From Cepaea nemoralis (lineage: Eukaryota > Mollusca > Gastropoda > Stylommatophora > Helicidae), in contig JACEFZ010027051.1 in NCBI GenBank assembly GCA_014155875.1, positions 1 to 64,000 of the forward strand: 64,000 nt of DNA, read 5' to 3'. Shown here one piece after another: positions 1 through 10,664 of this stretch. Made by a program: the position numbers and the translations under genes. How positions within the stretch are numbered: the stretch's first letter is position 1; the number at the start of each line of letters is the position of its first letter. A model generated the notes under the pieces. The model saw only the letters and a program-made list of their open reading frames with translations, was not told the DNA's origin and searched no databases.

Positions 1-119
1 GGATCAGCAATGCAATGCTCTAATTGTCCGCCTGTCGGAGCTTCGATCCTAGACCAGTTGCTGAACAAGGCTTAGAGTCAGGTCTGCCCTGTCGTAACAT
101 TTTGTTTTTAGGTTGCATT
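1..119 (-). repeat. inverted copy of a LINE 5' segment
   Basis: Read on the - strand this segment matches 26615-26733 almost base for base, including the stretch around GAAGCTCCGACAGGCGGACA. The matching site lies just upstream of the APE-type LINE at 27180-29600, so I take both as pieces of that LINE's 5' region. It is cut by the window edge, so its true length is unknown. Confidence 0.7.
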
Positions 120-127
120 AACTTGGA

Positions 128-365
128 AGTCTCTGTGGCGAAGTGGTAAAGCCGTTTGACTCGTGCTCCGAAGGTTGTGGGTTCGATTCGGGGCCGCGTC
201 CTTTGGTTTACGAGTTAAATGTTTCGGAGACTCCTGTGGGTCGTCGCTAAATGCTACGGAGTTCGTGCTTTGTGCGACGCTTTCCATGCTGCGGAAAGAG
301 ACGGAGCCATATGGGATTAACCCGGTGCAATGAAGTCGACCCTGTCGACTTTTAAGCGACTTTTT
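128..365 (+). mobile_element. tRNA-derived SINE, family B
   Basis: The first 70 bases hold an A-box-like TGGCGAAGTGG and a B-box-like GGGTTCGATTC, the internal RNA polymerase III promoter of tRNA genes and SINEs. The body carries the block CTACGGAGTTCGTGCTTTGTG, which recurs at 32199-32846 (+), 36230-36600 (-) and 60575-60815 (-), and ends near a CATATGGGATTAACCCGGTG segment that is also shared. It does not fold as a normal tRNA. Boundaries are approximate and no clear target duplication was found. Confidence 0.65.
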
Positions 366-429
366 AAGCACTAGGATAAGTTTTGTAACCTCCCAATTGT
401 GCTCCTCCGCCCGAAGCCGTTGGCACAAT

Positions 430-845
430 GTGGGGCGCTAACAGAAAGCTGGTAGTACCGTCTACTATCATACTGTAGCTCAGTCATATCTGACTACGAC
501 CTCACAGAAGGATCAATTTAATTGAATATGATATTCTTCCGTGTCACCATCGCATTCCATCCAGCATCACGTTTCTCAGTCTGCCCCGCCTTCTCTACTT
601 CTCATCTTTACAATTAGATATTGATGACATCACCAACTGAAGGCCGATGAGTCTATTCAAAATAGCTTTAGCACCAAATGCCAAATTCACATGAAGGAAT
701 GTAAAAAAAAGTCCTGTCTTACTGTTTAAACAGTACGGAACATCTAGGCATCATCAACATTATAGTTACTATGATCATCATCCTCATTATCGTAATTACC
801 ATAACCATCAACATCAATACCATCTTCATCAAAATTACCGTCGTC
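430..845. other. no recognisable feature
   Basis: AT-rich sequence with no credible reading frame, RNA gene or repeat that I recognise. It runs into the GAT-rich array that follows. Confidence 0.5.
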
Positions 846-972
846 GTCATCTTTAGATGATGATGATGGTGAAGATTACAACAATAGCAGTGATGTTGAT
901 GATGATGAAGATATATAACAATGACATTGATGATGAATGATAATAATGATGATGATGATGACGATGATGATT

Positions 973-1017
<45 letters not shown>

Positions 1018-1108
1018 CAAAATTATAACAATGGCAGTGATTATTATTATTATTATTATTATTATTAGTTATTATTATTATAAAATTGACAATGATGATG
1101 ATGATGAT
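846..1108. repeat. GAT/TTA microsatellite array, left of the LTR element
   Basis: Imperfect GAT repeats with interspersed AATTATAACAATGGCAGTGA-type units, then a short ATT run and more ATG. The same GAT plus ATTATAACAATGAC units resume at 6052-6663, on the far side of the LTR element. Array and flank therefore look like one locus split by the insertion. Confidence 0.85.
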
Positions 1109-1752
1109 TGTCACACGTTTTCTTGATGATAATATCAATGTTCTTGATGATCTTTGCTTGATCTTATCGTGTGATGGTCGTTGTCTAGGTAACGATACTC
1201 AGGGGGTATCAATGGAGATATTTAACTGTCTTGCATATAACTCACCCTGCAGGTGCACTATTCACCAGTCATTTAAACAAGATTCCGTTGGCGCCATAAT
1301 CCTTTATTACAGAAATAAGACGGACAAACGGAACATGTTTATACATCCAGAAACAATATAATCCATAGAATATAAATATCCTCCTCACAATTTAACCAGC
1401 ACACACCAATGCCTTCTCACGGCCTGCTTCTCATCACATTCACAAGACAGGTAATCCAGCTACTATCCACGGCTGGATCTCCCACAATACAACCCACACA
1501 TTGGGTTGGAGCCACTGCTCAACTATGCAAACCCACTCTGGGTTTTGGCCCTCAATTCCCTATAGAACCCACTCTGGTTCAGGCCTGTCTTCACAACTCG
1601 GAGAACAACACAACCCCGTTGTACGTGGACTACCGACTCCTTCGGTATCTCAAACTCGACTCTCTGAAACGACCTGCCCCGCAGTCAGTCTCTTCTCTCA
1701 CTGACTTTCCAGTCTCCTGACTTCACACAACACACAACTGTCTTTCGCCCCA
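1109..1752 (-). repeat. 3' LTR, truncated
   Basis: Nearly identical to 5250-5891, with a few single-base differences and small indels. The matching stops at 1752, whereas the other LTR runs on about 160 bases further to a TG..CA end at 6051. The simplest reading is that the internal deletion removed the end of pol, the polypurine tract and the first part of this LTR's U3. Confidence 0.8.
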
Positions 1753-1907
1753 TACCCATGACTCATGGTACCTCTACAATTACAACATCTGTTTGCTATC
1801 CCTAGCCCTGGGTCAGTAATGTCGCGAAAACTCTTTTGAACCTGACTCAAACTTTCCTATCTGCATATTGCACCGTTACACTTGAGTCTCTGTTTAGTCT
1901 GACCTTT

Positions 1908-2159
1908 TTATTCAATCTTTGGCCCATATATCTGGCCCCTTTCTTTCTGCTGCATACGCCTTATGCCTATGTGCCCTGCACATGCATTATCCTGAGCTGT
2001 TCTAGTATATTGGTCTCTATGCGCTAAAGGTACTGCTGCTTGCCAACGTGCAGTTCTGCTATCTGAAAACCTGCGAGTGAGAACATTGTTCTTCCTCTCG
2101 AAGCACCATCTACCTTTCTTTGACTGCCTATGTTCTACTCTCCTAACCCTTGGGAACAT
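1908..2159 (-). pseudogene. integrase zinc-binding region, relic
   Basis: A - strand frame of 83 codons resembles the H2C2 zinc-binding N-terminus of gypsy-type integrases, ending in the block AGHIGIRRM. The histidine usually found a few residues earlier reads as glutamine here (AQDNACAGH), so zinc binding is probably lost. No DDE catalytic core follows. Upstream on the same strand it is preceded by the protease relic with no reverse transcriptase between them. Confidence 0.55.
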
Positions 2160-2359
2160 TTGTTCAGAGTAGTATCTTGTCTCTGGGAGTCACTAGCACT
2201 ATATTTGGGATCCATTCTCATCTGCTCAGCTGTACTATCCTTGTCCTGAGTTCCTGTGTCTACTTCAAGTGCCTCTTCTACCTCAGCTATACTCTCTAAT
2301 TTAGGTTCTCTTGTGGTAACTACCTCATTACTGCTTGCACTATATTTTTGGTCCCAATA

Positions 2360-2690
2360 AACTACTTCCTCTTCTGTACAATCTTAACTCCTATAACATT
2401 TCCTATGACCAAATCAGCACTGGTGAGTCCAAACACACGCTGTCACTCTTCCAGTGATATATGGTGTTTTTACTGTTATTTATGGCTAATGGGTAGAACT
2501 CTACTTGTGCCGTTGAATGTTATGCATCTAATCTTTTCCCCTGTATAATCCGAGGGGATCTATTAAACTTCTCCTCACTCCGATAGACGTACATCCGGAA
2601 TCCCTAATTGTTAACGCTGGTCTATCATTGACAAATCCCTGATGCAGCTTCAGACTTCCTCCTTCATGCACTTCTGATCCTGCTTTTACT
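2360..2690 (-). pseudogene. retroelement aspartic protease, relic
   Basis: On the - strand, bases around 2594-2602 encode RDSGCTSI, which carries the D-S/T-G active-site motif of retropepsins. About 60 codons later DLVIGNV (2384-2421) matches the second conserved block of gypsy-type proteases. Stops and frameshifts separate the two. In a working element this enzyme cuts the Gag-Pol polyprotein inside the particle; this copy cannot. Confidence 0.6.
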
Positions 2691-2829
2691 GTATGACCAC
2701 ATATTAGGACTGGCTGACTGTCTTTTTCAAAAAGAGGTTTGCACCCACTACAATCTTCATTGTTCAGCGTCTCAATTACTTGCGCTGCATTTGAGTGCTC
2801 TTGTTTCTCTCATCCTACATTGATGGCTG

Positions 2830-4075
2830 ATATGTCCCTTCTTTCCACATTTGAAACAAGTAATCTCCCTTTTACTGTTGTTCGTTGGTCCATCTGATGG
2901 TTGTGTATCACACTCTGCTGCCTTGTGTCTCCAGCTCCCACAATTCCAACATCCGGCATAATTTGGACGTCTCTGGAAGTTCCCTCTTCTATATGGGTAT
3001 TGTCCTACTCTACAACATTGTTTCCTCGGAAACCATTATCTTGAAGTTCTTGCGGCTCACCTTTCTGTGCTGAATCCACACTTTTCGCCCTTGGTCTGAT
3101 GACTGGATTCTGGTCCTGTTTAGTGTACGCTGCACAGACTATTTCCTCACTCATTAGTTTCCCAATAGATACGTTAGGATGTGCAGTCATGTAGTTTTGC
3201 CCTAACTGAGACATTGTGTCTATGTCCTTTGGCTTCCGTTCCTCAAAGAACGCCACTAAATTAGAATTGCATGCAGATACTACCTTGTCTCTTAACATTA
3301 GATCTACTAATTTATTAAAATCTTTCCCTACTTCTGCAAGCTCCATCCATTTGTTAAATGTATTCTTTACAGTGTTAACAAAATCTGTGAAATCTTGATT
3401 TGTCTCTGGTACTAACTGTCTAAACTTTGTTCTATATCCATGTTCAGTTAGTTGGAACTTTGTCAGCAAACGTTGACGTAAGATAGTGTAGTGTTTCTTT
3501 CTTCTACAGGTAAATTGAACATGGTGTCTAGTGCCTTACCCGTAAGAAGCTCCCCTAGTCTAATAGCATACTGTTCTTCGGGGATGCCTAACACTTTCGC
3601 TGATGCCTGATATCTGTCAAGATAAGCTTCAAGGTTGTCTCGGTCCGTAAAGTATGGCAGTTTTAGTCTCTTTGACGACTGAGACGGTTTTCTACTTTCC
3701 TCACTTTGACCCTTCGATGCAAATTCTAACATTTTAATAGCAATTTCCGCTTCCATCTTAATCTTCTCTTTCTCGATTTCCACCGCATTTGTTTGTTTTA
3801 ACTTTTCAAGTTCCAGTTGTGTCATTTCTAGTTTCAATTGTGTCTCTCTCTCTTCCTGTAGACGCTTGGCTTCCATTTCAGCCTGTCTTTGTTCTCTCTC
3901 AGCTAACTTTTCTTCCTGTAGACGCTTGGCTTCTATTTCAGCCTGTCTTTGTTCTCTCTCAGCTAACTTTTTTTCCTGCAGGCGTTTTGCCTCGAGTTCT
4001 GCCTGTCTCTGTTCTCGTTCGGCTTGTCTCTGGTCTCTTTCAATCTGTACCGTCAGTTCTTTTTGGCAACTGTAT
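2830..4075 (-). pseudogene. gag relic with coiled coil and zinc knuckles
   Basis: Reading on the - strand: a charged, heptad-like N-terminal part (about 4075-3780) built from repeated RQAEIEAKRLQEEKLAERE units; a capsid-like region from about 3660 to 3090; then CCHC knuckles. The first knuckle, CWNCGSWRHKAAEC (2910-2951), has full C-X2-C-X4-H-X4-C spacing. The second, CFKCGKKGH (2831-2857), lacks its last cysteine. Frame changes occur near 3465 and near 3000, so the protein is broken in at least two places. The 60-bp coding repeat at about 3857-4040 lengthens the coiled coil. Gag would form the particle core of the retrotransposon. Confidence 0.75.
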
Positions 4076-5249
4076 GCAACTATGTTCGCGGAGCCGACAC
4101 GTCATCATTCGTTGTCAAAATGTTTGCTGATTATAAAGTAATGAACACAAAGGGCCTTTAACAAAGACGAACAATCAAGTCTGGTTTCACACAAAACGCC
4201 TTGTTTTGTTCATTCACAATGAGTCATCTTGACCACCATAGGTCGTGGAAATTCTCCTGAGTACCTTTCCTCCTTCCACCCCCTACTCACAATGTCACCC
4301 TCAATTTCTCTTTATCACTCTCAGAGAAAAATTCCTCCGTAAAACAGTTTTCACACAAACTTGACAGCCCCACCCGGCTGCTCTTTTAACTCCGTGGAAA
4401 TTTTTCTCAGTAACTGCTTACTGTTAAACAGCCTTGCCACCCAAGGTCAACCTTCTCAGCCCCACCCGGCTGTGAACAAAGTAATGTCCGAAAATTCTCC
4501 GTGGAAAATACACTTTACACCACTAACCCGCCCCAACTCTGGCGGTAGGGGCACTGTTACTATCCCCTTTTCACCTGTCCTCATAAACAGCGCTGACCCG
4601 ATTTGTCCGTGGAAACACAATTTCCACCGTCCTCCCCCGTGTTAGCTGTGGTGAAATTCTTCACTTGGCGACTCGTGACCACACCGTGCGTCGCATCAGC
4701 ACACACACACAAAATTCTCCCCACACACAGGATGTTGCGACGAAATTGCTCGCTGTCTTCAATCTTTGGTTCAATCCTGTCAAACACACACACACTAGGA
4801 CTGACCGCACTTGTTGCAAACACCGTTATGTCCCTGCGACATTTCCTCTGTGCTGTCCGTGACCAAACACCCCTGCTACTGCAATCGACTTTCCCGGTCG
4901 ATTTGTGCTGCGTTAATTCTTCTGGCGTCCCGCCTCGTCTGTTTCCGTGTGCTGACCCTCGTTAATATACCTGTAGTGTGACCTGTCTGCTAGCTTGATC
5001 ATTAACTCTCGTCTGTCTGTGTGAATTATCTGGCGCACACACTGAAGAGTTCACATTAATTTCTTGGAGCAGTACAGTCTAAATTGATGGAACTAAGTCA
5101 CCGATAATAACTCCTCTCTTTCAGCGAAGAGCCCACATATACCTCAATATTGCACGGTGTTCCTTGACCGAATGCAGCTGTCAGAAACTCTTTACTAAGC
5201 GACGAGCTCCCAGTTATCCTCAATCTTGCACGGACGTAGCCTCCCAGAT

Positions 5250-6051
5250 TGTCACAAGTTTTCTTGATGATAATATCAATGTTCTTGATGATCTTTGCTT
5301 GATCTTATCGTGTGATGGTCGTTGTCTAAGTAACGATACTCAGAGGGTGTCAATGGAGATATTTAACTGTCCTTGCAATATAACTCACCCCTGCAGTGCA
5401 TATTCACCAGTCATTAAACAAGATTCCGTTGGCGCACATAATCCTTTATTACAGAAATAAGACGGACAACGGAACATGTTTATACATCCAGAAACAATAT
5501 AATCCATAGAATATAAATATCCTCCTCACAATTTAACCAGCACACATCAATGCCTTCTCACGGCCTGCTTCTCATCACATTCACAAGACAGGTAATCCAG
5601 CTACTATCCACGGCTGGATCTCCCACAATACAACCCACACATTGGGTTGGAGCCACTGCTCAACTATGCAACCCACTCTGGGTTTGGCCCTCAATTCCCT
5701 ATAGAACCCACTCTGGTTCAGGCCTGTCTTCACAACTCGGAGAACAACACAACCCCGTTGTACGTGGACTACCGACTCCTTCGGTATCTCAAACTCGACT
5801 CTCTGAAACGACCTGCCCCGCAGTCAGTCTCTTCTCTCACTGACTTTCCAGTCTCCTGACTTCACACAACACACAACTGTCTTTCGCCCCATCCCCCTAG
5901 GGGTTTTTTCCCTCTACCCTCACTATTTTATTTCTCCGGACTGGCTGTCTTCTCATAGCCAGGTCAGTCACTTTACTGTCTCCCACTCTCATCTCCATTC
6001 TTCCTCATGCCGGGTCACTCAACTCAATGTCAATGACCCAGGCTTATGTCA
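5250..6051 (-). repeat. 5' LTR, apparently full length
   Basis: About 802 bp, beginning TGTCACAAG and ending TTATGTCA on the + strand, so TG..CA in either orientation. It shares its first 642 bases with 1109-1752. Inside the element, the - strand sequence next to the LTR reads TCTGGGAGGCTACGTCC, which starts two bases from the LTR edge as a tRNA primer-binding site would; I could not assign the tRNA. Confidence 0.7.
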
Positions 6052-6088
<37 letters not shown>

Positions 6089-6663
6089 GAACAATAATAG
6101 TGATGTTGATGATGATGCACTTTATAACATTGACAGTTATGATGATTTTGAATAACGAAGACACAACAATAGATTGCACGGTTTGTTGCCTGGCATATTT
6201 CGCTGTATCTCGACAGGTACATACTGCAGAATTCACACAACATAAAATACAATAACTAGATACATCCTTCAAGCTGAAATATACACATGTTAGCACAGTA
6301 ATGTCAATGATGATGATGATGAACATTATAACAATGTCTGTGATGATGATGATGGTGTTGATGAGGACTAATGACAATGATGATGATGAGGATTAAGATT
6401 ATAGCAATTACATTTATGTTGATGATGATGAAGATTATTGCAATGACAGTGATTATGATGAAGATTATAACAATAACGATGATGATGATGAAGATTATAG
6501 CAATGACAATGATTATGATGAAGATTATAACAATGACGGTGATGATGATGAATATTATAACAATCAAGGTGATGATGATGAAGATTATAACAATGACGGT
6601 GATGATGATGAAGATTATAACAATGATGGTGATTATAATCACAATAACGACGACAACGACATC
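6052..6663. repeat. GAT-rich array, right of the LTR element
   Basis: Starts with a pure ATG run (6052-6087), then about 200 bases of other sequence, then roughly eight copies of a 30-bp unit of the form GATGATGATGAAGATTATAA plus CAATGACGGT (about 6420-6640). Frames reading poly-Met-Ile, His or Asp here are artefacts of the repeat. Confidence 0.85.
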
Positions 6664-6909
6664 GTCGTTGTCGATAAAGATGATGAACCAACTCCATCTA
6701 TCCATCTAAATGAACCACTCTGAGCAAAAGAAAGAATACAATTCTGAAAATTGAAAAAATAACAAAACATTGTGATCTAGAAGTTCATTTTCACAATACC
6801 GTGAAATCTACATCATAAATCCAACAATGGTTCGCGAGCACATTATGAACAAGCTTAAGATAACTGGGACATAACTAGATATCAACTTCTTAAGTTGGAC
6901 TTAAATTGC

Positions 6910-7315
6910 GCGTACCGGGTATAGAAATAGTTTACCGGAGTCAAGTCGGTGTAATGGCTCTTCTCCAGACCGAGTATAGAAATAGTTTACCGGAGTCAAG
7001 TCGGTGTAATGGCTCTTCTCCAGACCGAGTATAGAAATAGTTTACCGGAGTCAAGTCGGTGTAATGGCTCTTCTCCAGACCGAGTTATAGAAAATAGTTT
7101 ACCGGAGTCAAGTCGGTGTAATGGCTCTTCTCCAGACCGAGTATAGAAATAGTTTACCGGAGTCAAGTCGGTGTAATGGCTCTTCTCCAGACCGAGTATA
7201 GAAATAGTTTACCGGAGTCAAGTCGGTGTAATGGCTCTTCTCCAGACCGAGTATAGAAATAGTTTACCGGAGTCAAGTCGGTGTAATGGCTCTTCTCCCG
7301 ACCGGGTATAGAAAC
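6910..7315. repeat. 55-bp minisatellite, 7 copies
   Basis: Seven head-to-tail copies of a 55-bp unit containing TTTACCGGAGTCAAGTCGGT and CTCTTCTCCAGACCGAG. Copies are nearly identical; the fourth has two single-base insertions. The last runs into unique sequence with GACCGGG instead of GACCGAG, as does the first. Confidence 0.95.
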
Positions 7316-8282
7316 AACGTGTCCCCGGGGGTGTGCTGCAGAGCTCTCCAAGTTAACCGATTCAGTGCCGAAGGATAATATATTGCTAACTGTGACCTCC
7401 AATTTGGACAGAAGGACTATATATCGCCATATAGGGTCATCGTGATATTTTGGTTTTGTTTCGTGTTAACTTCTTCAATTGCAATGTTCAGTGAACGTAA
7501 ATATACGAGTACATTTTGATGCTTGTTCATTTGATTGTGTACCATGAATGTTTGGTCCACACCTACTCTTTGTTTGGCGATGAATCAGTTGAGAATCCAA
7601 CTGTGTGTGTGTGTATGTGTGTGTTTGTGTGTGTGTGTGTATGTGTGGGGTGGGGGGGGGGGAAGATACAATAAAGAACATTAAGTAGCAGGAACCAGCT
7701 GTAAGTACTGGCAAGATAATCGACTACTTTACACCGGGTTTTATCCCATATGCCTCTAATTTGATAATTTGCCTGTGCCGCGTCGCAGTTGGCCTACTGC
7801 TTTTTTGCGATTTCTAGCTGTCGAATGATGTTTAGCGTGAAAGACATTCAGACAAGTTCTTCTATTTGTTTCATCATTATCGGCAAAATCTAGGCGTTCG
7901 ATTCGATACCTTAGAAGCACTCGGTGGTATCCCCATTGCGACTTTCGTTGAACCATCAATCAATACATTAGGTGCCGTCTCCACAATGAAGGTTGGCTGC
8001 AAATGATCACCAACACTGAATCTGTCTTTCGCATTGATTGTACATTCTGTGAGATTGCTGTTCGTCCAAATCTTGATGTTATCGTCTCAGTTGTCTACTT
8101 CTTGCTCGCTCGCCTTCACCCCCCTCCCCCCACAGTATGGTTTTTATAAGATTGTTTTGTCTTTTAACGTGGCCGTAATATTTTACTTGCCTCTGTTTTA
8201 TTTCTTTCATGAGCCCTCTTTCATTCCCAGTTATTCTAGAATCTCTTTATTTGATATTTTGTGTTTGTTTCTACAAACAACG
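7316..8282. other. no gene seen; (GT)n and poly-G tract
   Basis: Contains a (GT)n run with interruptions at about 7600-7648 followed by a G10 run near 7658. No frame, RNA gene or transposon is recognised in the remaining sequence. Confidence 0.5.
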
Positions 8283-8548
8283 ACATATTCTTCTGTACAT
8301 TCACACCTCAAGGGTCTTGATATGAAAGCGAACCATCCCCTCCCAACAATATTCTTCTGTACATCCACACCTCAAGGGTCTTGATATGAAAGCCGAACCA
8401 ACCCCTCCCAACAATATTCTTCTGTACATCCACACCTCAAGGGTCTTGATATGAAAGCCGAACCATCCCCTCCCAACATATTCTTCTGTACATCCACACC
8501 TCAAGGGTCCTTGATATCAAAGCCGAACCATCCCCTCCCAACAATATT
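8283..8548. repeat. 64-66-bp minisatellite, 4 copies
   Basis: Four tandem copies of a unit with ATTCTTCTGTACATCCACAC, CTCAAGGGTCTTGATATGAA and CCATCCCCTCCCAACA, plus the start of a fifth. Copies differ by single-base indels. Confidence 0.93.
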
Positions 8549-8742
8549 CTGTTTACCACTGTTCCATATAAACGTTTCATAAATAAGCACACACGTATTG
8601 TTTGTCGCTCATAGAAGTTAGAAGAATGAAGTAGAGACTAGAGAACGCAGTAGAAAACATAAACAATGAAAACTATAGTTATCGACCAGGATTTGAACCT
8701 ATCACCTCCAAATGACGACGGCGCCTCGTGGCAGGAACAAAG

Positions 8743-8904
8743 ATATAGGGTGTAATTTTTAATGACTGTGCAGTGTTTGAAAATATTGCCGGTCCAAGTT
8801 TTGTATTCACCCTGTGTAAAGTTTATGCAACATTCTAGGTAAATACAAAACTTGGACCCGCAATATTTTCAAACACTGCACAGTCATTAAAATACACCCT
8901 ATAT
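8743..8904. mobile_element. hairpin MITE, copy 1
   Basis: Two arms of about 64 bases are reverse complements with only a few mismatches, starting ATATAGGGTGTA and ending TACACCCTATAT, with a short loop around 8810-8835. A second, more decayed copy lies at 13689-13852. The TA at each end suggests a TA-target family such as Tc1/mariner-derived MITEs, but there is no coding sequence to confirm that. Confidence 0.8.
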
Positions 8905-9662
8905 TTGGACGCGTAAAATATAATAAACTGCACAGCGGTAAGGGTTTGTTTTCACGGTTGAAAGCACATGTGACCTATTATGACATAGCTCCCTCTAGGA
9001 GACGACCATGCATAGCACAACACTTCATACGATATCCATTGGGCCCTAAACACGGCCAACCGCCTGTGAGTGTCCTAGATTTCGTTGTGTTTCGTGTGTG
9101 CATATAAATGTTATCAAAACAGTCCATAATCTACTACATTAGAGATATGGTAAAACCTAGAAGATAAATTAAGTGTGTTATCATAGATTACCGGAGGATG
9201 TAGTGCGTGGCTTTAAGCTTCTTTCACAATTAAGTAATTATTAAATAATATTTTCAAACGGTTTCTATACTGGAATGAAGTGACGATGCATGTGAACGCT
9301 TTTATAATGCAATGGCTTCCTGTGTGAACATAACCTTCACATATTCCATTCACTTCAGTTTGGAGTATCATCATTGCTCTCCGGGCACGTTCGCTGGTGA
9401 TCAGGCCTCCTCGGCTATACATCTATCAGCGTGCAGCTACTGACTGTACCAGCTGGGTGCTGATTAGCGAGTCAGGTATGTTTCTTATTTTTAGATTATA
9501 GATTTAAAAACAATGTTGAAAGTGCCAAAAACATACCCCGGTGCTGATATCAACTCTGACCACAATTCTGTACTTTTACAATTACAAATAAAACTGAAAA
9601 ACATTGCACAAATATTGCTCTGAGAACTGGATGCTTCATCCGTTCAGAAAGCTATGACAGGC
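8905..9662. other. no recognisable feature
   Basis: AT-rich sequence. I see no credible frame, RNA gene or repeat that recurs elsewhere in the window. Confidence 0.45.
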
Positions 9663-10245
9663 TTCTCCTACATATAGTCCATGCCGTGTGGTGTTGGTGA
9701 TCATGTCTCTCCACAGCCTTCTGTTTCGTGTACTGCCAATCTTCTTATAGTCCATGCCGTGTGGCGTTGGTGATCATGTCTGTCCACAGCCTTCTGTCTC
9801 TTGTACTGCCAATCTTCTTATAGTCCTTGCCGTGTGGTGTTGGTGATCATGTCTGTCCACAGCCTTCTGTCTCTGTACTGCCAATCTTCTTATAGTCCAT
9901 GCCGTGTGGCTGTTGGTGATCATGTCTGTCCACAGCCTTCTGTCTCGTGTACTGCCAAGTCTTCTTATAGTCCATGCCGTGTGGCTGTTGGTGATCATGT
10001 CTGTCCACAGCCTTCTGTCTCGTGTACTGCCAATCTTCTTATAGTCCATGCCGTGTGGCGTTGGTGATCATGTCTGTCCACAGCCTTCTGTCTCTTGTAC
10101 TGCCAATCTTCTTATAGTCCATGCCGTGTGGCGTTGGTGATCATGTCTGTCCACAGCTTCTGTCTCTTGTACTGCCAATCTTCTTATAGTCCATTGCCGT
10201 GTGGGTTTGGTGATCATGTCTGTCAACAGCATTTGTCTCTAGTGC
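9663..10245. repeat. 72-74-bp minisatellite, 8 copies
   Basis: About eight tandem copies of a unit with CTTCTTATAGTCCATGCCGT, GGTGATCATGTCTGTCCACA and CCTTCTGTCTCGTGTACTGC. Small indels change the frame from copy to copy, so the apparent frames on both strands are not genes. Confidence 0.93.
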
Positions 10246-10430
10246 TTCCAATAATTTCTGATACCTATGTTCCTCCACGCCATGATATCAGACTATCTAG
10301 CATTTACTCTTCCTCCCCAGCTCGTCACCTCCCTACCAACTTTCGCGTTGTGACGACATACCCCTGCTTTCCCATGACTTTGCCCAAAGAATGTGGGTTG
10401 TCGTCTTCTGAAACGAGTAACTAGTCCTCT

Positions 10431-10664
10431 TTACAAGTTAACTTCTTTCAAAATGTCTTTATTCATCAGACCTTCTTTCCAGACTTTGTCAAAGGCTTTC
10501 TTCAAATCTATCCATGCCGCAAGCACCAGCTTCTTCTCTTGGAATGCATCCTCAACCTCTCTCAAGAAATTAAGGATGCATTCCAAGAGAAGAAGCTGGT
10601 GTTTGCGGCATGGATAGATTTGAAGAAAGCCTTTTGACAAAGTCTGGAAAGAAGGTCTGATGAA
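10431..10664. repeat. 91-bp inverted repeat at the LINE 5' edge
   Basis: Left arm 10462-10552 and right arm 10573-10664 are reverse complements with one mismatch and one inserted T, separated by about 20 bases. Both arms encode the reverse transcriptase motif A region (AWIDLKKAFDKVW), the left arm on the - strand. The left arm continues outward on the - strand with further LINE-like codons (10431-10461). This is the layout expected from a 5' inversion during LINE insertion. Confidence 0.85.

Larger units (their letters stand above)
1109..6051 (-). mobile_element. internally deleted Ty3/gypsy-type LTR retrotransposon
   Basis: Two long direct repeats (1109-1752 and 5250-6051) bracket - strand relics of gag, a CCHC zinc-knuckle region, an aspartic protease and an integrase zinc-binding region. 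The outer ends are TG..CA. The five bases next to each end are both ATGAT (1104-1108 and 6052-6056), consistent with a 5-bp target duplication, although the site is itself an ATG repeat, so the match is weak proof. Reverse transcriptase, RNase H and most of integrase are missing between about 2160 and 2360 and below 1908. The order LTR-gag-PR-IN-LTR and the presence of gag knuckles fit the gypsy group; clade is not certain. It cannot move on its own. Confidence 0.85.

Noticed and set aside
5892..5925. Polypurine tract on the - strand marking another LTR boundary
   Set aside because: The sequence is better explained as part of U3, because the repeat continues to a TG..CA end at 6051 next to a matching ATGAT flank.
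8680..8740. tRNA-like B box on the - strand (GGTTCAAATCC)
   Set aside because: No matching A box or second copy; too little to call.
9774..10424. Frames on both strands across the 73-bp minisatellite
   Set aside because: Unit length is not a multiple of three and indels shift the frame from copy to copy.
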